This document shows positions 16,928 through 24,610 of a stretch of 64,000 bases of DNA, piece after piece. Both the position numbers and the translations under genes were made by a program. Within the stretch, counting starts at the first letter, position 1. Each line of letters starts with the position of its first letter. Origin of the DNA: Arthrobacter ruber (GTDB lineage Bacteria; Actinomycetota; Actinomycetes; Actinomycetales; Micrococcaceae); contig NZ_PPTH01000014.1 in the NCBI RefSeq assembly GCF_002954225.1, positions 124,001 to 188,000 on the forward strand. The letters run 5' to 3'. The notes under the pieces are model-generated. The model searched no databases and was not told the DNA's origin. It saw only the letters and a program-made list of their open reading frames with translations.

Positions 16928-17949
16928 GCATCCCCACCCTCGCCGTCACCCTCGGCGACGTCGCCGGCATCGGGCCGGAGATCACCGCGAAGTCCCTCCT
17001 CGGGCACGACGACGTCCGGCAGGAGTGCAGGCCCGTCGTCATCGGCGACGAGGCCGCGATGCGCCAAGGCGTCACCAATGTGGGCGGCGACCCGGACAAG
17101 GTCCGCGTGCTGTCCTCGATCGAGGACGCGACGAACGAGGCCGGCATCATCGAACTCCTGCAGACCGGCCCGTCACTGGCGGACGTGAAGCTCGGCGAGC
17201 TCAGCCCCGCTGCGGGCGACGGCTCCTACCGCTTCGTCGTCGAGGCCTGCCGGCTCGCCCGCGAGGGCAAGGTCCAGGGCATCGTCACCGCGCCCCTCAA
17301 TAAGGCCGCGATGCACGCCGGCGGGCACAAGTGGCCCGGCCACACGGAGCTGCTCGCGCACGAGTTCGGCGTCGAGAACTTCAGCCTCGTCCTGTCCGCG
17401 GGCGACCTCTACTTCTTCCACCTCACCACCCACGTCTCCCTGCGCCAGGCCATCGAGGACGTCACGCCCGAGCGCACCACCAACGTGATCGAGCTCGTCA
17501 GCGCGTTCACCAAGGCGCTGGGCAACCCGGACGAGCCGATCGGCCTCGCCGGCCTAAATCCGCATGCCGGCGAGAACCGCCTGTTCGGCGACGAGGACGC
17601 GGACATCCTCGCCCCGGCCGTCACCGCCGCCCGGGAGAAGGGCATCAACGTGCACGGGCCCATCCCCGCGGACGCGCTCATCCCCGCCGCGGTCAAGGGC
17701 AAGTGGAACATGGTCATCGCCTGCTACCACGACCAGGGGCACGCACCCTTCAAGGCGGTCTACGGCGACGACGGCGTGAACATCACCGTCGGGCTGCCCG
17801 TCGTCCGCGTCTCGGTGGACCACGGCACGGCGTTCGACATCGCCGGCCAGGGCATCGCCCGCGAGGCGAGCCTGGTGCTGTCGATGCGCCGAGCTGCTGC
17901 GCTGGCGCCGGGGTGGGATCACGTCTGGCGGACCGCGCAGAAGAAGTAG
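16924..17949 (+). CDS. pdxA2: PdxA2-type 4-phospho-D-threonate/erythronate dehydrogenase
   Basis: A 341-residue member of the PdxA family with the N-terminal LAVTLGDVAGIGPEI. Metal-binding histidines appear in HKWPGHTELLAHEF and in CYHDQGHAPFKAV, and the C-terminus has VDHGTAFDIAGQG. In biosynthesis PdxA makes a B6 precursor. PdxA2 homologues paired with DUF1537 kinases instead oxidise and decarboxylate 4-phosphotetronates to dihydroxyacetone phosphate. The operon here supports the catabolic role. The start is set by the ATGA overlap with the kinase stop. Confidence 0.9.
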   Translation: MSIPTLAVTLGDVAGIGPEITAKSLLGHDDVRQECRPVVIGDEAAMRQGVTNVGGDPDKVRVLSSIEDATNEAGIIELLQTGPSLADVKLGELSPAAGDGSYRFVVEACRLAREGKVQGIVTAPLNKAAMHAGGHKWPGHTELLAHEFGVENFSLVLSAGDLYFFHLTTHVSLRQAIEDVTPERTTNVIELVSAFTKALGNPDEPIGLAGLNPHAGENRLFGDEDADILAPAVTAAREKGINVHGPIPADALIPAAVKGKWNMVIACYHDQGHAPFKAVYGDDGVNITVGLPVVRVSVDHGTAFDIAGQGIAREASLVLSMRRAAALAPGWDHVWRTAQKK

Positions 17950-17982
17950 GGACGGGCGGGCCCCGGGGCGGAACAGGCCATA

Positions 17983-18873
17983 ATGGCTGGAATGAAGACG
18001 CCTGACGCCCCGGGACGCCCGCTCGACGCCGACAGCGGCGAGCCGCTGCACCTCCAGGTCCGCGGTCACCTGCGGGCGCAGATCATGAATCACTCGCTGC
18101 CGCCCGGCACCTCGCTGCCCAGCGAGGCACAGCTGCAGGTGCGGTACGGCGTCTCCCGGTCCGTGGTCCGGCAGGCCCTCGGTGCACTGGCCGATGAAGG
18201 GCTGATCGAGCGTGGACGCGGACGCGGCAGCACCGTGGCCCCTCGACGGGAGCACCACCGGCTCGTGCACCGCACCTCTGGGCTCTCGGCGCAGCTCGGG
18301 AGCACCGGCGCGAGCGTCGGCACCGAGGTACTCTCGCTGACCGTGCGGGACGCCGATGCGTCGACGGCGGTCCTCGGAACGCCTCAGGTGCTCGCGCTCG
18401 AGCGGCTGCGCACAGCCGACGGCGTGCCCATCGCCGTCATTCACACCTGGCTCCCTGTGCCGGCGTTTACTTCCCTGACCGCCGAGGATCTCCACGACGC
18501 GTCCCTCCATGCCGTGCTCGGGGAGAAGTTCGGCGTGCAAATCGCCTCCGGGAAGCGGCAGATCCGGGCCGTTCCCGGCGACCAGGACCTCCTGCGCCTG
18601 CTCGAGTTGGGGGCGTCGTCACCCGTGCTCCTGCTGGAGGGGACGAGTTTCGACCAGAACGGGCGGCCCGTCGAGGTGTTCTCGACCTGGCATCACCCGG
18701 ACCACGTGGTGTTCGACATCGATATCCAGCAGGACGCTCAGCTACCGGCCGTGCTGAGCGGTCCGGCTCCATCGTCGTCCGGTGACCCGACTGATCCCAT
18801 CGAAGAGAGGGCGCGCAAGCTGGCCGCTGAGCTGCTCCGCTTTGCCGACCAGCTTTCCACTTCGAGCCGATAG
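17983..18873 (+). CDS. GntR/HutC family transcriptional regulator
   Basis: A 296-residue repressor-type protein. The winged helix spans about residues 20-85 (LPPGTSLPSEAQLQVRYGVS, RSVVRQALGALADEGLIERG, then RGRGSTVA). A UTRA effector-binding domain (about 105-250) follows, with LALERLRTADGVPIAV and VLLLEGTSFDQNGRPVE. UTRA domains sense small sugar acids or phosphates. The gene lies 33 bp after pdxA2 in the same direction and is the probable regulator of the permease-kinase-dehydrogenase operon, with 14480-14492 as a candidate target. A second ATG at 17992 is possible; neither has a strong ribosome binding site. Confidence 0.9.
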   Translation: MAGMKTPDAPGRPLDADSGEPLHLQVRGHLRAQIMNHSLPPGTSLPSEAQLQVRYGVSRSVVRQALGALADEGLIERGRGRGSTVAPRREHHRLVHRTSGLSAQLGSTGASVGTEVLSLTVRDADASTAVLGTPQVLALERLRTADGVPIAVIHTWLPVPAFTSLTAEDLHDASLHAVLGEKFGVQIASGKRQIRAVPGDQDLLRLLELGASSPVLLLEGTSFDQNGRPVEVFSTWHHPDHVVFDIDIQQDAQLPAVLSGPAPSSSGDPTDPIEERARKLAAELLRFADQLSTSSR

Positions 18874-19048
18874 GCAACCACACGTTCGACGTTGATTCCA
18901 CGCCGTTTCACATGCCTCAGTGCTGCTGCCCTGTAGAGCAGTATCAACCCTCCTGGCAGACGATCCCGTTCAAAACGTTTCTTCGTTGCACCTGGAACGC
19001 GGTCGTAGGACGGCTTCACCAACGCCACCCGGCATCCGGCATCCGACC

Positions 19049-19978
19049 TCAGCCCGCTCCTTCCACGGGCACTACCTGCTCGATGCCCGGGCTTGGTGAG
19101 ACAGGAGGTGTCGACAGGGCTTCAGCAAAGCTCTGCAGCATCCCTGCCCCGATCCAAAGGGTGAGCGCCAACAGAACGAGACGCCCGAGAGCGCCGAGGC
19201 AGCTCGGCTGGTTCTTCCGCCGGGGTCGACTGCCGGACGCGGGACGAGAGACTCGACGGATGGTCGGCTGGGGACCTGAAATGGTTCGACGCACCGCAGC
19301 CGCCCGGCGAGCCGTCAGGACCGACGAGGCAGAATCGGTGCGATCGAGCAGCGCAGTCGTGGCAACACCAGGGCTCGTCGGACCCGTCAGCAAGCCCTTC
19401 AGGTAGTCATGGATGATCTCGACCGAAACTTCTTCCAACACCTGTGGTAGCGCAAGCACCGCGTCGACCAACCGATCAATGCCCACGACGGTCACGCCGG
19501 AGGTGGTGGTACCGCTGAGGTCCGGTTGCCCCACCAGACAGATCCAACCCTGTGCCAGGCTGCGATGCTGCGGTTCGAGTAACGCAGCCACTTCAGCGCA
19601 CTGGGTTAGCACAGACGCTGTTTCCTGCTGGCGCGAGTAGCCGTTCCGGCGGAGCTCGCCGTTGTGCAGCCGAACATCACCCGACCAGTTCTTGGCATCG
19701 ATGACCAGCACACCGCCGGGACCGACGGCGATGTGATCGATGTTTGCCCTCTGTCGACCGGGCCAGTGCACGTCGTGCAGGAGCTTCCAGCCGTGGAGCT
19801 CCAACCGGCGCAGCTGTTCACCGACCCTTGCTTCACCCTCGGCTCCGGCGAGCCAAGCCTGCTGCGCTCTACGTGCCTTCTCCAGTTCCGCTTCGAGCTG
19901 CGCGAGTTCGGTTTCCAGCCGGGAGACTCGTTCGCCCAGCCGCCGCGCCTGCTCCGCAGCGCCCTGTCCTGCTTCCAC
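19049..19978 (-). CDS. NERD domain protein with coiled coil and C-terminal membrane segment
   Basis: A 309-residue protein. Residues 5-45 form a strong coiled coil (LGERVSRLETELAQLEAELE). Residues about 50-160 are a nuclease-related domain: GEARVGEQLRRLELHGWKLLHDV, NIDHIAVGPGGVLVIDAKNW with the PD-(D/E)XK-like D...DAK, and WICLVGQPD. A single hydrophobic helix lies near residues 270-290 (LVLLALTLWIGAGML). NERD proteins are predicted nucleases, with function mostly unknown. The GTG at 19978 is preceded by GGGGGA, so I prefer it to the longer frame reaching 20137. Confidence 0.82.
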   Translation of the reverse strand: MEAGQGAAEQARRLGERVSRLETELAQLEAELEKARRAQQAWLAGAEGEARVGEQLRRLELHGWKLLHDVHWPGRQRANIDHIAVGPGGVLVIDAKNWSGDVRLHNGELRRNGYSRQQETASVLTQCAEVAALLEPQHRSLAQGWICLVGQPDLSGTTTSGVTVVGIDRLVDAVLALPQVLEEVSVEIIHDYLKGLLTGPTSPGVATTALLDRTDSASSVLTARRAAAVRRTISGPQPTIRRVSRPASGSRPRRKNQPSCLGALGRLVLLALTLWIGAGMLQSFAEALSTPPVSPSPGIEQVVPVEGAG

Positions 19979-20153
19979 GTCTTCCCCCAGAATCCTTCTG
20001 CTGCACAAGCAGCCTAGGAGAATCCGGAGCGGGTAGTCGGAAGGAAAAGCACAGGAGTACCGAAGGGTTTGAGCGCTCCGGTCAAGGCGCTGAATTCCGC
20101 TGAGCCCAGCTGTCCTGACGAGTAGTCGTGCGCCCACGAGACGCCGATCCGGT

Positions 20154-20774
20154 TCAGGCCTGAGGAACCAGCGTCCCGAGGTGCGCGATGATGGCCGCGA
20201 CTCCCACCTCGAAGCTCAGGTCGGACCGCGGCCCGCCCAGGGACGACGCTTCGAACGCCCTGTGCAGCGCGGGCTGGTCCTCGGCGCTCGCGAGCCAAGC
20301 CGATTCCGGTGACGCCATGTCCAGTGCGGAACCGAGCATGAAGCTGTCGAGGACCGTCACCGCCACCACCACGTCGTTCGCCGTGAAGCCCTGCTCCACG
20401 AACACCGCCGCGAGGTGCTCGTAGATCTCCAGCGTCGCCGCGTCCGTCACCGCTTCCCCCACGAGCAGCGGGATGGCTTTCGCATGCTGGCCTAGGGCGC
20501 TGCGGTAGCTCCGCGCCCATGCCGCCGCCCGGTCCTGCCAGGCCGGGCCGGCGGTGAAGAAGTCGCCCGCCGCCAGGGCGTCGGACCCGATGACCGACCG
20601 GATGCCGTTGATGATCTCCGGTCGGCCCTGCACATGGTGGTAGATGGACGACGGGCTGACCGAGAGCCGCTTCGCGAGTCCCGGCAGCGTGAAGTCGCCG
20701 AACTCGTCGACCAGCTCGAGGGCTGCCCGGTAGATCTTCTCCTGCGACAGAATCGCCTGGCGCGGCCTGCCCAT
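20154..20774 (-). CDS. TetR family transcriptional regulator
   Basis: A 206-residue regulator. The N-terminal helix-turn-helix (about residues 10-55) reads IYRAALELVDEFGDFTLPGLAKRLSVSPSSIYHHVQGR. The C-terminal ligand domain is of the TetR_C type and ends with a VGVAAIIAHLGTLV helix. It lies 61 bp downstream of the alcohol dehydrogenase gene in the same direction and probably belongs to the NCS1 operon. The CGAATG palindrome at 23583-23595 is a possible target. The ligand is unknown. Confidence 0.87.
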   Translation of the reverse strand: MGRPRQAILSQEKIYRAALELVDEFGDFTLPGLAKRLSVSPSSIYHHVQGRPEIINGIRSVIGSDALAAGDFFTAGPAWQDRAAAWARSYRSALGQHAKAIPLLVGEAVTDAATLEIYEHLAAVFVEQGFTANDVVVAVTVLDSFMLGSALDMASPESAWLASAEDQPALHRAFEASSLGGPRSDLSFEVGVAAIIAHLGTLVPQA

Positions 20775-20835
20775 GTCCCCCCTGATGAAAGCGGCCGAGC
20801 CGCGCTGTCGATCCTGATGCTAGCCGCCGTCGTCG

Positions 20836-21936
20836 TTACTGGAACACGATGACGCTCCGGGCGCGCTCGCCCCGGCGCATCGCGTCGAACGCCTCGTTCA
20901 CCTCGTCGAGACCGATGCGGTGCGAAATGAGCCGGTCCACGGGCAGCCTCCCCGCGAGGTACAGCGCCGCGAGGCGCGGGAAGTCCCGCCCCGGCACGGT
21001 GGAGCCGTAGTTGGAGCCGATGAGCGACTTGCCGCTCTCCGCGAGCGCCAGTGCGTCGATGGATACGGGGCTGTTCTCGGGCGGCAGTCCCACGATGACA
21101 GCCTTGCCGCCGGCCGCGATGAGCGATGGGAGAGACTCGATGGTCTGGACCCGCCCGATGGCCTCGAAGGCGTACGCTGCTCCCCCGCCCGTCAGGGCCC
21201 GGATCTCCTCGGCCAGGTCTGCCGAGGGTACGAGCGTATGGGTGGCCCCGAACCCCCGGGCGGCCGTGAGCTTATGCTCGCTCAGGTCGACGGCGATGAT
21301 CGGATGGGCGCCCACGAGGCGCAACGCCATGATGATCGACAGCCCCACTCCCCCGGCTCCGATGACGACGGCGGACGAGCCCGGTTCGACGTCGGCGTCG
21401 TTCACCACGGCCCCGAAGCCGGTGGCGGCCGAGCACCCGATGAGGCTCGCGACGTCGAACGGGACCTCGCGCGGGATGCGGATAGCCCCGGCCTCCGGCA
21501 CGACGGCGTACTCGCTCATCGACCCGACGGTCAGGTACGGGTACGCCCGCTCGCCGTCGACCGACACGGGCGTGCTGCCGTCCGGCAGCAGGCACTCCTC
21601 GGACCGGCTACCCGTGCAGACGTAGGACTTCCCCGAAAGGCAGGCGGTGCAGCGCCGGCAGGGGTAGAACCAGGAGAGGATCACGTGGTCGCCCACCGCG
21701 ACGTCGGTGACGCCCTCGCCGATCGCCTCGACGGTGCCCGCGCCCTCGTGTCCCATGACCGTAGGGGACGGGAGCGTCCAGTCGCCGTCGAGCACGTGGC
21801 GGTCCGATCCGCACACACCCGACGCGCCCATGCGGACGAGGACGGTGCCCGGTCCGGGATCGGCGACCGTGACGGTCGTCAGTTCGAGGTCCTGCGAACC
21901 GATGCGGTGCACCGCGGCCCGTGAGTCGCGGCTCAT
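20836..21936 (-). CDS. Zinc-dependent medium-chain alcohol dehydrogenase
   Basis: A 366-residue class III-like MDR dehydrogenase. Catalytic zinc ligands are C42 in SGVCGSD and H63-E64 in MGHEGAG. The structural zinc loop supplies C93, C96, C99 and C107 (CRRCTACLSGKSYVC). The NAD-binding motif is VIGAGGVGLS. It oxidises an alcohol or a hemiketal/hemithioacetal-type adduct to the aldehyde or ester level. The start overlaps the stop of the permease gene (ATGA). Together with an NCS1 permease and a divergent amidase, it probably handles a product of N-heterocycle or amide breakdown. Confidence 0.9.
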   Translation of the reverse strand: MSRDSRAAVHRIGSQDLELTTVTVADPGPGTVLVRMGASGVCGSDRHVLDGDWTLPSPTVMGHEGAGTVEAIGEGVTDVAVGDHVILSWFYPCRRCTACLSGKSYVCTGSRSEECLLPDGSTPVSVDGERAYPYLTVGSMSEYAVVPEAGAIRIPREVPFDVASLIGCSAATGFGAVVNDADVEPGSSAVVIGAGGVGLSIIMALRLVGAHPIIAVDLSEHKLTAARGFGATHTLVPSADLAEEIRALTGGGAAYAFEAIGRVQTIESLPSLIAAGGKAVIVGLPPENSPVSIDALALAESGKSLIGSNYGSTVPGRDFPRLAALYLAGRLPVDRLISHRIGLDEVNEAFDAMRRGERARSVIVFQ

Positions 21937-23393
21937 GCGCGCCCCTCGACCTTCTCGGGAGCGGCCGTGTAGCCGCCGACGCCGCGGCGGACGTAGAGGA
22001 CGCGGGCGAGGACGTAGTAGACGACGGCGCCGATGATCGCCGCCGGGAAGGACGCCGTGATGTAGCCGAAGATGGGCTGCGCGGTGAGGGTGACCGGGTT
22101 GTAGATCACCAGGTAGAAGACGGCTCCGACGGCGACGGCGGCCATACCGGCCCAGTTGACGCCTCCGTGGAAGTGGTAGGCGCTCTCACCACGGTGACGG
22201 TAGAGGTCCTCGAGGACGACGCGCTGGCGGCGCAGCAGGAAGTAGTCGGCGATGATCGCCCCGCACATCGGGGCCAGGAACGCGCCGCTGAGGGTCACGA
22301 AGGTCATGAACCGCAGGTACATGAACCCCGGGAAGAACGCGAGGATGGCCGGCAGGACGAAGAACGCCGCGCAGAGCCAGGCCCACCTGACCCGGGACAG
22401 CAGGTTGCCGCTCGCCTGCCGGATGGCCAGCACCGTCGAGTAGACGATGGAGGACGTGCTGGTGATGTTGGCGAAGGCGATGAACAGCAGGATGAAAGCG
22501 CCGAGGACCGGCCCGCCGAAGGGCAGCATCCAGACCGTCGGGTCGGAGTCGCCGAGTGTCAGCGCCGCGGCCATGCCGACGATCTGCGCGATCAGCGTGG
22601 CGCCGAGCAGCCCGCCGTAGGAGGGCCAGAGGGCGGCCTGCGGGGTCTTGGTCAGCCGTGCGAGGGACCCCATGACCGGGTACCAGGACACGCCGACGCC
22701 CACGTTGAACTCGACGGCGAGGGCGAAGTTGAGGCGGTCGTCCTCGAACGGGGCGAGCGGCGCGGCGCTGAACAGCGTGTCCCACGAGGTGTTGAGAACG
22801 AGGAACACCATGAGGAAGACGGTCACGACGATCAGGCCCGGGGCGATGAACTTGTTGAACCGGCCGATGGTGACGGGACCGCGGGAGAGGATCCACCAGG
22901 AGACGGCGATCGCGACGAGGGCGAAGACCGTCACCATGAGGCTCTCAGGACCGAAATCGGTGCTGAACGCGGAGTTCGAGACCTGGGTGACAGCGCGCCC
23001 GACCATGATCGCGAGCAGTGAGGACCACCCCATCTCGGTGATCAGGATGACGGTGAAGACCAGGACGCCCACGCCGACGATCCCGAAGACCGGCCGGAGG
23101 ATGGTGTACTGCTCGACGCCGTAGCGCTGGCTGGCGACGACGCTGGCCAGGATCATGAACCCGAGGCCGATCGCGTTGCCAATGATCATCGCGGCGATGC
23201 CCTGCTGGAAGCCGACGAGCAGCGCCGTCGACCCTCCGACGAGGAAGGCCCAGGTGGCGATGGCGAGGCTGATGTTGACGCCGGTGAAGTCGGCGCCGTT
23301 CCAGATGCGCTCCTTGCGCAGGAGCGGCAACGAACCCAGCGATCCGCTCGTCTCACCGGCGACCTCGGTGGAGTCTTGGTGGTTCCGGCTCAC
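21933..23393 (-). CDS. NCS1 family nucleobase/hydantoin-type permease
   Basis: A 486-residue membrane protein with about twelve hydrophobic segments. The N-terminal NCS1 signature is ERIWNGADFTGVNISLA, followed by GNAIGLGFMILASVVASQRYG and a conserved IADYFLLRR loop. NCS1 proteins import purines, pyrimidines, hydantoins, allantoin or vitamins with H+ or Na+. The GTG start at 23393 overlaps the stop of the 57-residue membrane protein (GTGA), and the stop overlaps the dehydrogenase start. A longer frame to 23462 is read across the small gene and rejected. Confidence 0.9.
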   Translation of the reverse strand: MSRNHQDSTEVAGETSGSLGSLPLLRKERIWNGADFTGVNISLAIATWAFLVGGSTALLVGFQQGIAAMIIGNAIGLGFMILASVVASQRYGVEQYTILRPVFGIVGVGVLVFTVILITEMGWSSLLAIMVGRAVTQVSNSAFSTDFGPESLMVTVFALVAIAVSWWILSRGPVTIGRFNKFIAPGLIVVTVFLMVFLVLNTSWDTLFSAAPLAPFEDDRLNFALAVEFNVGVGVSWYPVMGSLARLTKTPQAALWPSYGGLLGATLIAQIVGMAAALTLGDSDPTVWMLPFGGPVLGAFILLFIAFANITSTSSIVYSTVLAIRQASGNLLSRVRWAWLCAAFFVLPAILAFFPGFMYLRFMTFVTLSGAFLAPMCGAIIADYFLLRRQRVVLEDLYRHRGESAYHFHGGVNWAGMAAVAVGAVFYLVIYNPVTLTAQPIFGYITASFPAAIIGAVVYYVLARVLYVRRGVGGYTAAPEKVEGRA

Positions 23394-23563
23394 AGCGCCA
23401 GCACCAGGAAGCCCAGCAGGGTGATTCCGAGGGTCACCAGGGCGTACATCCCGAGGTCCCATCCCGAGAGCGCTGCCCGCGAGGCGTCGCCCTGTTCCCG
23501 GGCGGAGATCTCCTCGAGCCTCCGCCGGAGAGCGGCTGCCGTAGCCGCGTCTGCAGAATCCAT
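23390..23563 (-). CDS. Small single-span membrane protein coupled to the NCS1 permease
   Basis: A 57-residue protein. The charged amphipathic N-terminus (ATAAALRRRLEEISAREQGD) leads to GWDLG and one hydrophobic helix, MYALVTLGITLLGFLVLAL, that reaches the C-terminus. The ATG at 23563 follows GGGAACG. The stop overlaps the permease GTG in a 4-bp GTGA, so translation is coupled. Small helper proteins are known for other transporters (YhdT with PanF, DUF485 with solute:sodium symporters). This may be an analogous subunit for an NCS1 carrier, but I know of no described family. Confidence 0.7.
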   Translation of the reverse strand: MDSADAATAAALRRRLEEISAREQGDASRAALSGWDLGMYALVTLGITLLGFLVLAL

Positions 23564-23582
23564 CGTTCCCGTCCTCACTAAT

Positions 23583-23595
23583 CGAATGTCATTCG
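23583..23595. promoter_or_regulatory. Perfect inverted repeat CGAATGTCATTCG in a divergent promoter region
   Basis: A perfect 6-bp inverted repeat around one base, in the 133-bp gap between the small membrane protein/permease operon (minus strand) and the amidase (plus strand). Length and position fit a TetR-type operator able to control both directions; the TetR at 20154-20774 is the obvious candidate. Confidence 0.5.
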
Positions 23596-23696
23596 GTTCG
23601 GGTCAATAGTTGTGCCTACCATGAGGACTGTCAATGGATCGGTGCTGGAAATCTGCACCGCCTGGAAGCGTCGATCGCCGTCGAGAGGGAGGGCTC

Positions 23697-24494
23697 ATGC
23701 CCGGTGTGGCAGTACTGCAGGCCGACGGCGCCACCGGCGCCGTCGAGGAGAACCTCCGCCGCGTCGATGAGTATGCCGCGCGCGTGGCCGAGCGGGGCGC
23801 CGAGATCCTCGTGACTCCGGAGCTCTTCGCCACGGGCTACGCGCCGGCTCTCGTAGCCGACTCGGACGGGCCCGGTCTGCGGTCCGCGCTCGGCGACATC
23901 GCTCGCAGGCACGGCATCGCGCTCGTCGGCTCGACGGTCGACGCCAGTCCTGAGGGCCGGCACATCAGTGCGTCGCTGTTCGACCGCCAGGGCGCGGAGC
24001 TGACCCGCTACCGGAAAGCACATCTGTTCGGGGCCGAGGAACAGTCCGTCTTCGTGCCCGGCCACGACCTTCCGGAACTGGTCCCCCTCTTGGGGCTCAC
24101 TGTGGCGCTCGGCATCTGCTACGACATCGAATTCCCGGAGTTCGCGCGCAGTGCGGCGCAGCGGGGAGCGGACGTGCTCCTCATCCCGACGGCCGTGCCG
24201 GCGACGGGCGACGTCGGCGGTCGGGCGCCGGAGCACACCTACAACGCGGAGAGCATCTCGACCCTGCTGGTACCTGCCCGAGCCCTCGAGAACGGAGTCT
24301 ATGTCGCCTACGCGAACCACACGGGCCCGGACTTCACGGGACTGAGCTGCATCGCCAGCCCCTATGGGACGTTCCTCGGGATGGCGGGGCACGACGAGGA
24401 ACTGCTGTTCGCCGACGTCGACCCGACGGAAGTGCAGCGCGCCCGGGAGATCAACACCTACCTCACCTGCCGACGGCCGAGCCTCTTCATCTGA
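23697..24494 (+). CDS. Nitrilase superfamily carbon-nitrogen hydrolase (amidase-like)
   Basis: A 265-residue enzyme with the complete Glu-Lys-Cys triad: E42 in VTPELFATG, K107 in YRKAHLF, and C141 in LGICYDIEFPE. The family hydrolyses amides, N-carbamoyl groups or nitriles through a Cys thioester. Length and motifs fit the omega-amidase/deaminated-glutathione-amidase/carbamoylase side rather than true nitrilases. The start at 23697 has GAGAGGGAGGG upstream. It is divergent from the NCS1 operon, which suggests that imported compound is hydrolysed here. The substrate is not determined. Confidence 0.88.
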   Translation: MPGVAVLQADGATGAVEENLRRVDEYAARVAERGAEILVTPELFATGYAPALVADSDGPGLRSALGDIARRHGIALVGSTVDASPEGRHISASLFDRQGAELTRYRKAHLFGAEEQSVFVPGHDLPELVPLLGLTVALGICYDIEFPEFARSAAQRGADVLLIPTAVPATGDVGGRAPEHTYNAESISTLLVPARALENGVYVAYANHTGPDFTGLSCIASPYGTFLGMAGHDEELLFADVDPTEVQRAREINTYLTCRRPSLFI

Positions 24495-24610
24495 CCGCTT
24501 CCGCATCCCCCCGGGCGCCGCCACGTTGGAGACGCTGGATGTCCGAGGGTGTTGCTACATTCTGAGCAGCGCGGGAGCCGTCCCCGCGCACCACTGATGC
24601 CGGGGGCACC

